Shown here one piece after another: positions 28,854 through 38,530 of a DNA stretch of 64,000 bases. The DNA is from Acinetobacter sp. TR3. GTDB lineage: Bacteria; Pseudomonadota; Gammaproteobacteria; Pseudomonadales; Moraxellaceae. Every line of letters begins with the position of its first letter. Positions within the stretch are counted from its first letter, which is position 1. The translations under genes were made by a program, and so were the position numbers. Where the stretch lies: NCBI RefSeq assembly GCF_027105055.1, contig NZ_CP114264.1, positions 3,100,001 through 3,164,000 on the forward strand, written 5' to 3'. The notes under the pieces were generated by a model. That model ran no database searches. It worked only from the letters and a program-made list of their open reading frames with translations, and was not told the DNA's origin.

Positions 28854-28857
28854 TGGC

Positions 28858-30480
28858 TTACTCCACGAAACGACCTTTGATGGCAAACAAACCTTGTGGA
28901 CGCTTTTGGATAAACAAAATCACAAGAACCAAGAGAATAATTTTTGCTAAAACCGCACCTAAACCAATCTCCAAAACTGTACCGCTAATCCCTAAGCCTA
29001 AGGCTGCAAGTACCGCACCCCATACTTGACCGACACCACCGACGACAACGACAAGGAAAGCATCGATAATGTAGTTTTGTCCGAGGTCAGGACCCACGTT
29101 ACCCACCTGTGCTAACGCACAACCTGCAAGACCAGCTAAGCCTGAACCCAAACCAAATGCCAGCATGTCGATACGTGCAGAACGAATGCCCACGGCACGC
29201 GCCATTTGACGGTTTTGTGTAACAGCACGGACAAATAATCCGAAACGGGTTTTGTTTAATAAGAAAACTAAAAGTAGTAATACCGCCACGGTAAAACCAA
29301 TAATCGCAATACGGTTATACGGCAACATCAGGCTTGGTGTTAGGGCAATACCACCACTGAGCCATGCGACATTCGACACTTCAACGTTCTGTGCGCCAAA
29401 GATCATGCGAACCGATTGCATCAAGATTAAGCTGACACCAAAGGTGGCCAATAATGTTTCCAATTGGCGACCATAAAGCGGGCGAATCACAGTACGTTCA
29501 ATCAGCATGCCAATCAGCGCACTCACCAGAAATGCAGCAGGAATCGCAGCCAATAAATACCAATCGACTAAGCCTGCAAAGTGTGTTTTAAAAAAACTTT
29601 GAATGACGTAAGTGGTATAAGCACCGATCATGATGAGTTCACCATGTGCCATATTGATGACACCAAGCAAACCATATGTGATCGCAAGACCAAGCGCCGC
29701 TAAAAGTAAAATACTAGCGGTACTAAGACCTGAAAATACATGCCCTGACCATTCACTGATTTGCAAACGCGTTTTAATTTTATTTTGTGCTTCAACCAAA
29801 GCTGCTTTTAATGCAGGATTACTTTGTGGCTGTTCTAAGCTTTGGTTGATCAATGCGAATACATCGGGACGGTTCGAATCTGCCAAAACTTTTACCGCTT
29901 CAATCTTAGTAAACTCATCTGAGCTATTAAAATCTAAACGGGCTTTCAGTTGTGCCAAACGTGCTTTAACCGCTTCACTTTTTTCATTGAGATAGAGTTG
30001 CTTAACTGTGGCAACATCGAGCTCATCTAAATTATTTTCTAAAATGTCCACCGCAGCTAAACGTTGTGATGCATCGTCTGAATTGAGTTTAACTTTGGCT
30101 TGTCCAAAGTTCAGTGCCTTACGCAGCGTATTAACCAGTGTCACTTGAGACAAGTCAGATGGCCAAGTTTCGATCACTTGTTGTTGCGGATAACTTAATA
30201 ATTTTTCATCATTTTCTAAAATATATGTGTTGCCAGAACTATCGGTATATAATTCATTTTGATCAATATACGCGACCAATTGATCCAATTGCTCAATACT
30301 GGCTGGCCATTGATTCAACATTGCACGACGAGCGGTAAAGTCGGATTTAACAAAAGTCTGGATGGCATCCTGAGAAGTTGTAGACGTCACTGTTGTTGGT
30401 GAGGTAACTTCTGCCCATGCAGGATTAAAAATGATCTGTGCCATGATGCAGAGCAGTGCCAAAACATAGTGTTTCGCCAT
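28858..30480 (-). CDS. urtB: Urea ABC transporter permease UrtB
   Basis: A 540-residue permease. A signal peptide (MAKHYVLALLCIMAQIIFNPAWA) and a helical periplasmic domain of about 230 residues, typical of UrtB and absent in LivH, precede the transmembrane part (GLLGVINMAHGELIMIGAYTTYV). The ATG at 30480 is preceded by an AAGGGGAG ribosome site five bases away, which decides it over the start 12 codons upstream. A hairpin between urtA and urtB may reduce expression relative to urtA. Confidence 0.94.
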   Translation of the reverse strand: MAKHYVLALLCIMAQIIFNPAWAEVTSPTTVTSTTSQDAIQTFVKSDFTARRAMLNQWPASIEQLDQLVAYIDQNELYTDSSGNTYILENDEKLLSYPQQQVIETWPSDLSQVTLVNTLRKALNFGQAKVKLNSDDASQRLAAVDILENNLDELDVATVKQLYLNEKSEAVKARLAQLKARLDFNSSDEFTKIEAVKVLADSNRPDVFALINQSLEQPQSNPALKAALVEAQNKIKTRLQISEWSGHVFSGLSTASILLLAALGLAITYGLLGVINMAHGELIMIGAYTTYVIQSFFKTHFAGLVDWYLLAAIPAAFLVSALIGMLIERTVIRPLYGRQLETLLATFGVSLILMQSVRMIFGAQNVEVSNVAWLSGGIALTPSLMLPYNRIAIIGFTVAVLLLLVFLLNKTRFGLFVRAVTQNRQMARAVGIRSARIDMLAFGLGSGLAGLAGCALAQVGNVGPDLGQNYIIDAFLVVVVGGVGQVWGAVLAALGLGISGTVLEIGLGAVLAKIILLVLVILFIQKRPQGLFAIKGRFVE

Positions 30481-30531
30481 AAGACTCCCCTTATATTTTC
30501 TATTTAAATCAATCAATCAGAAATAAAACTA

Positions 30532-30561
30532 AGAAAAACCTGCTGCCAAAACAGCAGGTTG
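30532..30561 (-). terminator. Attenuator hairpin between urtA and urtB
   Basis: Stem AACCTGCTG pairing with CAGCAGGTT followed by TTTTTC on the minus strand, ten bases past the urtA stop. Partial termination here would make the binding protein more abundant than the membrane parts, a common arrangement in ABC operons. Confidence 0.7.
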
Positions 30562-30571
30562 CATGGAACAA

Positions 30572-31852
30572 TTATTTAGGAATATATGGGCTCCAAGGCT
30601 CAGCTTTGATGGTCTGCGGTGTTTTATAAACCACATCAAATTGACCATCAGCACGGATTTGCCCGATCATCACAGGTTTATGTAAATGGTGATTGGTTTC
30701 ATCCATTTTGAGGGTATAGCCCGATGGTGCTGCAAAAGTTTGACCTGCCATTGCATCACGAACTTTATCAACCTCCGTTGTACCTGCTTTTTCAACCGCT
30801 TGTTTCCACATATTGATACCAACATAGGTCGCTTCCATCGGATCGTTGGTCACAACTTTGTCAGCATTTGGAAGCTTGTACTCCACTGCATACTGTTTGA
30901 ATTTATTGACAAATTCGGTATTTTTCGGATTTTTAACTGACATGAAATAGTTCCATGAAGCTAAATGACCCACTAATGGTTTGGTATCAATACCACGTAA
31001 CTCTTCTTCACCAACTGAGAAAGCCATCACTGGAATATCAGAGGCTTTAATACCTTGGTTACCTAACTCACGATAGAAAGGAACGTTGGAATCACCATTG
31101 ATGGTGGAAATCACCGCAGTCTTTTTACCCGCAGAGAATTTCTTGATATTGGCAACAATGGTTTGATAGTTGCTATGACCAAATGGCGTGTACTCTTCCA
31201 TGATGTCTGCATCGGCAATGCCTTTAGACTTCAAGAATGCACGTAAGATTTTATTGGTTGTTCGCGGGTAGACATAATCTGTGCCGAGTAAAACAAAACG
31301 TTGTGCTTTACCACCCTCATCTCCCATTAAATATTCAACGGCAGGAATGGCTTGTTGATTCGGCGCTGCACCTGTATAGAAAATATTCTTAGACTGTTCC
31401 TGACCTTCATATTGCACTGGATAGAACAATAAACCATTCAACTCTTCAACCACAGGAAGAACAGACTTCCGTGATACTGATGTCCAACAACCAAAAATAA
31501 CGGCAACTTTGTCCTGAGTGATTAACTGACGTGCTTTTTCAGCAAATAACGGCCAATCCGATGCTGGGTCAACGATGACGGGTTCGAGTTTTTTACCCAT
31601 CACCCCGCCATTGGCATTGATTTCATTGATGGTCATCAATGCAGTATCTTTCAGAGATGTCTCAGAAATTGCCATCGTGCCTGAGAGTGAATGTAAAATC
31701 CCTACCTTAATCGTATCGCCACTTGCTGCAGGTGCCGCTTTCGTTTCAGTTTTTGTTTGTTCTGTTTTTTCTGCTGGTTTTGAACAACCGACCAGTCCTA
31801 CCCCCATCATCGCTGCCATAAGTACAGACATCGACATCAATTTATTTTGCAT
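30572..31852 (-). CDS. urtA: Urea ABC transporter substrate-binding lipoprotein UrtA
   Basis: A 426-residue periplasmic binding protein of the Peripla_BP_5/UrtA family. A lipoprotein signal (LVGCSKP, lipobox Cys near residue 23) is followed by a Lys/Thr/Ala linker and the domain start IKVGILHSLSGTMAISETSLKD, which is highly characteristic of UrtA/AmiC-like amide binders. Urea is the family's usual ligand; short amides remain possible. No urease genes are in the window. Upstream lie a sigma-54-like promoter and two near-palindromes. Confidence 0.94.
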   Translation of the reverse strand: MQNKLMSMSVLMAAMMGVGLVGCSKPAEKTEQTKTETKAAPAASGDTIKVGILHSLSGTMAISETSLKDTALMTINEINANGGVMGKKLEPVIVDPASDWPLFAEKARQLITQDKVAVIFGCWTSVSRKSVLPVVEELNGLLFYPVQYEGQEQSKNIFYTGAAPNQQAIPAVEYLMGDEGGKAQRFVLLGTDYVYPRTTNKILRAFLKSKGIADADIMEEYTPFGHSNYQTIVANIKKFSAGKKTAVISTINGDSNVPFYRELGNQGIKASDIPVMAFSVGEEELRGIDTKPLVGHLASWNYFMSVKNPKNTEFVNKFKQYAVEYKLPNADKVVTNDPMEATYVGINMWKQAVEKAGTTEVDKVRDAMAGQTFAAPSGYTLKMDETNHHLHKPVMIGQIRADGQFDVVYKTPQTIKAEPWSPYIPK

Positions 31853-31899
31853 CTTTGTTCTCCACAGGTTGATATTGTGATTTTTACTGAGTGGAGTTA

Positions 31900-31915
31900 T
31901 TCAATTTCTGTGCCA
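31900..31915 (-). promoter_or_regulatory. Sigma-54-like promoter upstream of urtA
   Basis: Minus-strand TGGCACAGAAATTGAA fits the -24/-12 pattern TGGCAC-N5-TTGC with one change in the -12 element (GA for GC). It lies about 48 bases before the urtA ATG, a suitable distance, and fits nitrogen control of a urea transporter. Predicted by eye only. Confidence 0.5.
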
Positions 31916-31975
31916 ATAATTTAAGCAATTGTTTTATATTAATTTTATCTAAACTTTCTCGTTAGAAATCCAATC

Positions 31976-31997
31976 TTGTATACAACATTGCATACAA
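31976..31997. promoter_or_regulatory. Tandem near-palindromes upstream of urtA
   Basis: TTGTATACAA (perfect palindrome, 31976-31985) and TTGCATACAA (31988-31997), 12 bases apart start to start, about one helical turn. The form suggests a dimeric regulator binding on one face, possibly of the GntR family or an enhancer-binding protein. Confidence 0.45.
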
Positions 31998-32123
31998 AAA
32001 ATACGTAATGAACCAAAATGATGCAGAATCACTTATTCAAGACGTGAAATTGATAGTTAACCCTGATAGCGAAAACTTAAATTTCTGCTTTGGAAAAGAT
32101 TGATAAATTCAAAGTCCTTTTAT

Positions 32124-33464
32124 TTAACGAATCCATGTGATATTTCGATATTTAAAACATAAAGCACACATGATTACAGCTAGGCTATAAGACACAATTA
32201 AAGCAAACCAAAATCCATAAATTCCCAATGGAGCGATCTTGAATATCCACCAATCCATTCCCCAATATGCCAATACCTGACCAAAGCCTAGACCAAAGAT
32301 CAATAACGAGCTGCTATAAATCATACTCGGTACAATCGTTATGTCCCAGCAACGTAATACCGTTGCAAAAATACATAACATTGCATCGGCTAAATGAAAC
32401 AGTATTCCGAGTATAAAGAGGTAGATCGTGATCTGAATAACCGCTGAATCTTGAGTAAATAGGGAAATGAATTCCTCACGAAGAAGTAGTAAAATACTGC
32501 ATAAAGTCACAGCTAAAACAAATATAAGCAGAAAGGCTTTTTTTGACCAAAGTAAAGCAACTTGCTTCTGTTGAGCACCAATTTTTTCAGATAACATCAA
32601 ACTGAATGCAACAGAAAATGCGGCAGGTAAAATGTATAGCATGGAACATATGCTTGCGATCACTTGATGCGAGGCAATCACGATACTGCCAAGTGGTAAT
32701 GCTAAAATCGAAATCGCCATGAAAGCAATCACATCAATCACGATCATGAGAGCGGTGGGTATTCCAATTCGAAGAAAACGAATCAACAATTCATAATTGA
32801 AAGAAAAGCGACTCAGATCAAGTTTAAAAACAGCTTTGCCACGTATATAACCGCACAGCAATATCAACATCACACTGTCCCCAAGCAATGTCGAAAATAC
32901 GGCACCATAGACACCCCAAGGTGCAATATCAAAGTACGCCACTCCATTGATCAAAGCATAGGACAGTGGCAGTTTGATCAACAAAAAAACCACACCAATA
33001 TATGTCGCGATGATAGGACGATCTAAAACCTGTATTTGTATGGTTAAGATACGACAACATAGACGAATCACCAGATCGACTGAAAAAATCATCAAGCAAT
33101 TTTTAACCAGTATCAGAACCGTGTCAGGTGCTTGAAAAAAGGTTAATAGATGCTCAGTATTGTTGATCAAAATGATCGCGAAAATACTAAACACAGCTGC
33201 GATTAATACAGCCAAACTCACGAGGTTAGTTAATTTTTGTTGATTTATTTCCCGCCCTTTTTCTTCAGCGAGGATTTGAAACATTCCTTGTAGTAATCCG
33301 TAGCCCACCACAAAAACAATCATATAAACTGAAAGAGAAACGGATAAAGCCGTTAAATGCACATGGCTATAGTGGGATAAGAAAGCAGTATCAATAACAC
33401 CACTCAGAATAAAAATCGTATTACTAAACAAAATTGGAAAAAAAATACTTAAAAAACGCTTCAT
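32124..33464 (-). CDS. MATE-family multidrug/cation exporter
   Basis: A 446-residue inner-membrane protein with 12 predicted helices. The two-fold MATE pattern is present: an N-terminal LSGVIDTAFLSHYSHVHLTALSVS and a second-half IGIPTALMIVIDVIAFMAISILALPLGSIVIASHQV. Family members exchange H+ or Na+ for cationic drugs. I choose the ATG at 33464, with a GTGGAA ribosome-like site, over a start 30 codons upstream. It is not closely related to the second MATE protein at 45456. Confidence 0.88.
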   Translation of the reverse strand: MKRFLSIFFPILFSNTIFILSGVIDTAFLSHYSHVHLTALSVSLSVYMIVFVVGYGLLQGMFQILAEEKGREINQQKLTNLVSLAVLIAAVFSIFAIILINNTEHLLTFFQAPDTVLILVKNCLMIFSVDLVIRLCCRILTIQIQVLDRPIIATYIGVVFLLIKLPLSYALINGVAYFDIAPWGVYGAVFSTLLGDSVMLILLCGYIRGKAVFKLDLSRFSFNYELLIRFLRIGIPTALMIVIDVIAFMAISILALPLGSIVIASHQVIASICSMLYILPAAFSVAFSLMLSEKIGAQQKQVALLWSKKAFLLIFVLAVTLCSILLLLREEFISLFTQDSAVIQITIYLFILGILFHLADAMLCIFATVLRCWDITIVPSMIYSSSLLIFGLGFGQVLAYWGMDWWIFKIAPLGIYGFWFALIVSYSLAVIMCALCFKYRNITWIR

Positions 33465-33642
33465 TATATTTCCACTATTATCAATTGAAAATTTGATATA
33501 TTTGAATTTTAAAATCTTAGAAACAAACAAGACATTTTGATCAATGTGCTTCAAATGTTAGATAGAATTTTACCGATAGATAAAAAGCAAATAGCGTTCC
33601 ATATTTATTCTTATGCTTATGAATTCATATTTTTAACAAGAC

Positions 33643-33668
33643 ATAAAAAAGCCCAGATGGACTGGGCT
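33643..33668 (-). terminator. Terminator beyond the duplicated parE end
   Basis: Stem GCCCAG pairing with CTGGGC with a T-run on the minus-strand exit. It lies just after the stop of the duplicated parE fragment and was probably the original parE terminator. Confidence 0.7.
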
Positions 33669-33688
33669 ATGCAAAAAATCGATTCAAA

Positions 33689-33807
33689 TCAAACCACAAT
33701 ATCCGCCAAATTACCTTTCTGTTCTAACCAATGCTTACGATCACTCGAACGTTTTTTTGCAAGCAATTTATCTAATAATCCTGCGGTAAAATGCGCATCA
33801 TCCAAAT
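33689..33807 (-). pseudogene. Duplicated 3' end of parE
   Basis: The segment 33698-33807 matches 34422-34531, the last 36 codons of parE, at 108 of 110 positions. It keeps the parE frame (LDDAHFTAGLLDKLLAKKRS start) and ends in its own TGA at 33689-33691 with a slightly different tail (DIVV instead of DIIV). Upstream of 33807 the similarity stops abruptly. The remainder of the 33465-33849 gap shows only A/T-rich sequence and the terminator. Confidence 0.9.
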
Positions 33808-33849
33808 TCAAAGGTGCGGCTTCTTTAAATGTTTTCCAACACGTTAATA

Positions 33850-34413
33850 TTAGATTGTATTAGACCAATAACCAGTAATTAATGCGTTCATAATTTCCTG
33901 ATGATGGTAACTACAATCAGGCTCATCCAACAAAAATTGTAAATAATCTGCAACAACTGCGCGCTGTTCAGCACTAAATAAGCAAAATTTTCTTTCTCTG
34001 TCATCACCTAGATGTATCAATGTAAAAGTGAGATCATGTAAATAATCACCATTTAAACTTGCCAATAAAAATGCAGGTAAATGAAACAGCATACCCTGAG
34101 CATCAAAGAAAGTTGGACTGCTGTTACAGCGATTCAAGTCATTGATTGAGATATTATGCCAGTCTAATTTTTCATCTTTGGCACGATAAGCCAGACATTG
34201 TGCCTGACTTGCATAATCATCTATTCCTTGCGCTTCATATAAACCAATACCCTCTTGCAAAGTGACCCCAGCAAAAGCACTCTCAATCTTTTGTCTGAGC
34301 TGATTCAACTGATGCCAACGTGGTAATAATTCCTCAGCTTCTGCGATTGTAATGGAATCGTAACCTCTGCGACGCATTTCCTGAATATCATCAGGTGAAG
34401 GATATTGTTTCAT
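33850..34413 (-). CDS. Hypothetical protein coupled to parE
   Basis: A 187-residue cytoplasmic protein whose ATG overlaps the parE stop (ATGA at 34410-34413), so translation is coupled. It contains the C-terminal pattern LTFTLIHLGDDRERKFCLFSAEQRAVVADYLQFLLDEPD, resembling uncharacterised DUF6714-like proteins, and an N-terminal helical region rich in Glu and Leu. I do not know a function. It is bracketed by the real parE end and a duplicate of it, which suggests it was inserted there. Confidence 0.8.
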   Translation of the reverse strand: MKQYPSPDDIQEMRRRGYDSITIAEAEELLPRWHQLNQLRQKIESAFAGVTLQEGIGLYEAQGIDDYASQAQCLAYRAKDEKLDWHNISINDLNRCNSSPTFFDAQGMLFHLPAFLLASLNGDYLHDLTFTLIHLGDDRERKFCLFSAEQRAVVADYLQFLLDEPDCSYHHQEIMNALITGYWSNTI

Positions 34414-36296
34414 CAGACGATAATATCCGCCAAATTACCTTTCTGTTCTAACCAATGCTTACGATCACTCGAACGTTTTTTGGCAAGCAATTTATCTAAT
34501 AATCCTGCGGTAAAATGTGCATCATCCAAATCGAGTTGGACTAAACGGCGGGTATTGGGATCCATCGTGGTTTCACGCAATTGACTGGCATTCATCTCAC
34601 CCAATCCTTTAAATCGAGTGATTTGCGGATTTTTATTACCTTTCACTTTTTTCAAAATGCTTTCGAGTTCACTATCATCTAACGCATAATAAACATCTTT
34701 ACCAATATCAATACGATACAGTGGTGGCATTGCGACAAACAAATGACCGTCTTCAACTAAAGTCGGGAAATGCTTCACAAACAACGCACAGAGTAATGTC
34801 GCGATATGTAGACCATCCGAGTCTGCGTCGGCAAGAATACAGATTTTGCCATAACGTAATTCAGATAGATCATCGCTACCCGGATCAACCCCTATGGCAA
34901 TCGCAATATCATGAACCTCTTGAGAAGCGAGCACCTCATCCGAAGATACTTCCCACGTATTTAGAATTTTTCCACGAATCGGCATAATCGCTTGGAAATT
35001 CTTGTCACGAGCTTGTTTAGCACTTCCACCCGCAGAGTCTCCTTCGACAATAAATAATTCACTGTCTTCACGCGTTAAACCCACACAATCAGCCAGTTTT
35101 CCGGGTAACGCAGGACCAGAGACGATCTTTTTACGCTCCACTTTTTTCGCTGCTTTTAAGCGACGCCCAGCTTTAGCAATTGCCATTTCAGCTAACTGCG
35201 TTGCAATCTCAGCATGTTGGTTTAACCATAAAGCAAAGGCATCTTTGGCAATATTCAACACAATATTGGAGGCTTCACGACTCGATAAACGCTCTTTGGT
35301 TTGACCAGAAAATTGAGGTTCTTGGAATTTCAGCGATAGAATGAAATTGACCCCATCCCAAACATCTTCCGCAGAGAGTTTCATATTACGTGGTAATAAA
35401 TTACGTAACTCACAGAACTCTCGTAACGCCTCCGTGACCCCTGAACGCAATCCATTGACATGGGTTCCCCCTTGTGCGGTTGGAATCAAATTGACGTAAC
35501 TTTCTTGTATTTGTTCACCACCCTCAACATTCCAACAGATCGCAAATTCACAAGCTGCTCGCTCTGCTTGTCCACTACTGACAAAAGCAGGATCAGGTAG
35601 AATCTCTCGACCCTCAAGTTCATCCATTAAATAGTCGACTAAACCATTTTCAAACTGCCATTCAATTTTTTCATTATTAATTTTATCGTCATAAATAATT
35701 TTTAAGCCCGCCGCTAAAACGGCTTTAGCTTTTAAATTATGCTTCAATGCTTTTAGGGCAAATTTTGGACTATCAAAATATTTTGCTTCTGGCCAGAACC
35801 GAACGGTTGTTCCTGTCGCACGTTTCGCAACTTTACCTTCTAACACCGATAATGGTGCAACAGGTTCGCCTTGTTCAAATGCCATTTGATACAAGTTACC
35901 TTGGCGTTGTACCGCAACCTCAACACGTGTTGATAAGGCATTCACGACAGAAATACCAACACCATGTAAACCACCAGAAAATTGATAATTATCGGTACTA
36001 AATTTTCCGCCTGCATGTAATTTGGTCAAAATAATTTCAATACCACTTTGTCCATATTCAGGATGAATATCGACTGGCATACCTCGTCCATTATCTTCGA
36101 CTGACAATGAACCATCTTCATATACGGTGACACAAATTTGATTGGCATGTCCTGCAAGTGCTTCATCCACCGCATTGTCAATCACCTCTTGCGCCAAATG
36201 GTTTGGACGTGAGGTATCGGTATACATACCGGGACGACGACGAACAGGATCTAAACCTGAAAGAACTTCAAGGGATTGTGCCGTGTATTGTGTCAC
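34413..36296 (-). CDS. parE: DNA topoisomerase IV subunit B
   Basis: GHKL ATPase subunit of topoisomerase IV, which decatenates chromosomes. Features in order: EVIDNAVDEALAGHA and VEDNGRGMPVDIHPEYG (Bergerat ATP site), SGGLHGVGISVVNALS, the transducer domain with QTK loop (QFSGQTKERLS), the TOPRIM ELFIVEGDSAGGSAKQARD and the EGRG-like KGLGEMNASQL region. Length 627 fits. It is followed by the coupled 187-residue gene and preceded by yqiA. Confidence 0.97.
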   Translation of the reverse strand: MTQYTAQSLEVLSGLDPVRRRPGMYTDTSRPNHLAQEVIDNAVDEALAGHANQICVTVYEDGSLSVEDNGRGMPVDIHPEYGQSGIEIILTKLHAGGKFSTDNYQFSGGLHGVGISVVNALSTRVEVAVQRQGNLYQMAFEQGEPVAPLSVLEGKVAKRATGTTVRFWPEAKYFDSPKFALKALKHNLKAKAVLAAGLKIIYDDKINNEKIEWQFENGLVDYLMDELEGREILPDPAFVSSGQAERAACEFAICWNVEGGEQIQESYVNLIPTAQGGTHVNGLRSGVTEALREFCELRNLLPRNMKLSAEDVWDGVNFILSLKFQEPQFSGQTKERLSSREASNIVLNIAKDAFALWLNQHAEIATQLAEMAIAKAGRRLKAAKKVERKKIVSGPALPGKLADCVGLTREDSELFIVEGDSAGGSAKQARDKNFQAIMPIRGKILNTWEVSSDEVLASQEVHDIAIAIGVDPGSDDLSELRYGKICILADADSDGLHIATLLCALFVKHFPTLVEDGHLFVAMPPLYRIDIGKDVYYALDDSELESILKKVKGNKNPQITRFKGLGEMNASQLRETTMDPNTRRLVQLDLDDAHFTAGLLDKLLAKKRSSDRKHWLEQKGNLADIIV

Positions 36297-36313
36297 TGGG
36301 TCTGACTTCCTTA

Positions 36314-36901
36314 TTAGAGGGCTGTCGATAAAAATCGGAGTACGAAAGGTAATTTTTCTTCAAAATCATCCATTGCATGATCACCATCAGCGTCGGTTAA
36401 AATCAATGCCGATGGCTGTGCTGCATTATAATAACGTTGTGCTTGACGATAATCCAAGACTTCGTCACCTCGTTGCAACAGTACAAGAATTTTATCAGCA
36501 TGCTTTAACTTCGTGTCAGCAATTGATTGTAATTGCTGCAATTGGTCGGCATCGAGTGTCCATGAATCAGTGACTTTGAGCGGGATTTGTTCAATCCCGA
36601 ATAAATCTTCGAATAACTGCCATGGTTGCATAGCAGGATTAATCAGTACAGCAGGGCATCCATATTTTGCGACAAAATATGTCGCATAGAATCCCCCTAA
36701 GCTACTTCCAACCAATGCAACTTGATCGAGTGGTAAACTTTCAATCAGCTTAGAAACATCTCTTAAAACGTGTTCAGGCGGCTTATTCAAATCAGGTAAA
36801 TGCACATCAGTATGCTCAACATTCGTGCAATATTGTTCTAATTGTTGCCCCTTTTTTGACATGGGGCTGCTTTGAAAGCCATGTAAATAAATAATTTGCA
36901 T
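36314..36901 (-). CDS. yqiA: YqiA/YcfP-family alpha/beta hydrolase
   Basis: A 195-residue esterase-fold protein. MQIIYLHGFQSSPMSKKGQ is the N-terminal family signature, the nucleophile lies in VALVGSSLGGFYATYFVAKYG, and the terminal DGDHAMDDFEE carries the Asp/His. E. coli yqiA is also next to parE, which supports the assignment. I use the ATG at 36901. In vivo substrate unknown. Confidence 0.88.
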   Translation of the reverse strand: MQIIYLHGFQSSPMSKKGQQLEQYCTNVEHTDVHLPDLNKPPEHVLRDVSKLIESLPLDQVALVGSSLGGFYATYFVAKYGCPAVLINPAMQPWQLFEDLFGIEQIPLKVTDSWTLDADQLQQLQSIADTKLKHADKILVLLQRGDEVLDYRQAQRYYNAAQPSALILTDADGDHAMDDFEEKLPFVLRFLSTAL

Positions 36902-37162
36902 ACGCACCATAATAGACAACAGCTTGACTTATTGCCAAATAAATCACATTATTCAGATTAATAGACAAACAAACAACAATATAAATTACATTTAAGCTTG
37001 ATATTGTCTGACACAAAAAACGATAGTGCACTCCGTTCATCAGTATTCTAAAAAAATTACTTATGAAACACATAAGATGTAAGCGTTTGTTGTAGTTTAT
37101 CTAAAGAATATTAAGTCAATTACTTCAAACCTTCGGTATATATCAAGGATGGGGAAATCAAT

Positions 37163-38509
37163 ATGCCAAGTTTAACGCCTCTGCATGAAACCTACTGCAA
37201 ATGGGACAGTACACCCCCTAGTCAGGCAGATGTCTTGGAAGGTTTTGCACAAGTTGTGAGCACAAGCTTAAGTGGTGTTCACGAATTGGTGCAATTAGTG
37301 CAAACAGAAGTGTTACGGACAACACTTGGTTTAAGCGCACAAAAAGCTAAAAAATTACAGAAACTTCCACAGTTGCAAAAATTTTATCAATTTTCTTATG
37401 ACACATTACAGAAGTACGGTAGCAGTTTTCTTGCACCAAGTTTACGTCATATTATTGAAAAATTCCCGGTGCTGCATGATAAGCCCCTGACACCAACACT
37501 TCATTTTGTGGTGGGTGCATTAAATGGCATTTTTGGAGACTTTTTCTTAAAACAACACAACCCAATGGCTTTACCTATGGTGCTTTATGATCATTATGGA
37601 TCATTACAACAAGGTGAATTAACTGGTCGTATTGTCATTCTTACACATGGTCTGTGTATGAATCATCTCAGCTGGTCAAATAGTCGTTATGGTGGAATTG
37701 GTGAACGTTTGCTTGCGCAACGGGACAACAACACCATGTTATATCTGAACTACAATACAGGGCGTCGTATTTCTGCAAATGGTCGAAGCTTTGCAAATGT
37801 ACTTGAAGATTTAGTGCAACGAAATCCAAGAATCACCAGCATTGATTTAATCGGACATAGTATGGGTGGCTTGGTTTCTCGTAGCGCCCTATTTTATGGC
37901 AAACAAAATCTCTACCAATGGGTGCACATGGTTGAGAATTTAGTTTGTATTGGTTCGCCACATCATGGTGCAGTGCTAGAACGCTTTGGTTTTATTTTGC
38001 AAGATAAATTGGGCGCATTCCCTTTTATTAGCTTAATTGGTCAACTGGTCAACATTCGTAGTAATGGTATTTTAGATTTGCGTCATGGCAGTGTTCGAGA
38101 TGATGATTGGGAACATAATGATGCACGTATTGGCTTTGCGGATGACAATCGTAAACCTGCACCATTGCCCTCACATATCAATACCTTCTTAATTGCAGGT
38201 ACTTTAGAATTTGAGAAATTGCGTAATAAAGCACTCTCTGTCATTGGCGATTATTTGGTCAGTGTAAAAAGTGCGCTAGGTGAACATCAAAATCCACGCT
38301 TCCAACTTAAATTACCAGAAACTCATAAAGCCGTATTCTATGGTTTAAACCATTTTGAAATTCAATACCATTCGAGTGTTGCTGAACAGATTACGCGTTG
38401 GTTATATCCCGATGTTGACGAAGTCGTTGAGGAAGGTATCCAAACACATTTAATCAACGTTCCGAATAATTATACTTTTGACGATTTAGATGGCATCGTA
38501 GAAACCTGA
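37163..38509 (+). CDS. Alpha/beta hydrolase with lipase-type GHSMGG motif
   Basis: A 448-residue protein with an N-terminal helical region of about 155 residues and then a lipase-like domain: VILTHGLCMNHLSWS (oxyanion region), IDLIGHSMGGLVSRSAL (Ser nucleophile), CIGSPHHGAVLERFG, and a late YGLNHFEIQYHSSV His. The SPHHGA segment is common to triacylglycerol lipases and PGAP1-like hydrolases. No signal peptide, so the substrate may be an intracellular lipid or polyester. Confidence 0.85.
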   Translation: MPSLTPLHETYCKWDSTPPSQADVLEGFAQVVSTSLSGVHELVQLVQTEVLRTTLGLSAQKAKKLQKLPQLQKFYQFSYDTLQKYGSSFLAPSLRHIIEKFPVLHDKPLTPTLHFVVGALNGIFGDFFLKQHNPMALPMVLYDHYGSLQQGELTGRIVILTHGLCMNHLSWSNSRYGGIGERLLAQRDNNTMLYLNYNTGRRISANGRSFANVLEDLVQRNPRITSIDLIGHSMGGLVSRSALFYGKQNLYQWVHMVENLVCIGSPHHGAVLERFGFILQDKLGAFPFISLIGQLVNIRSNGILDLRHGSVRDDDWEHNDARIGFADDNRKPAPLPSHINTFLIAGTLEFEKLRNKALSVIGDYLVSVKSALGEHQNPRFQLKLPETHKAVFYGLNHFEIQYHSSVAEQITRWLYPDVDEVVEEGIQTHLINVPNNYTFDDLDGIVET

Positions 38510-38530
38510 TCTCAGTCTTCTTGATCCAAT

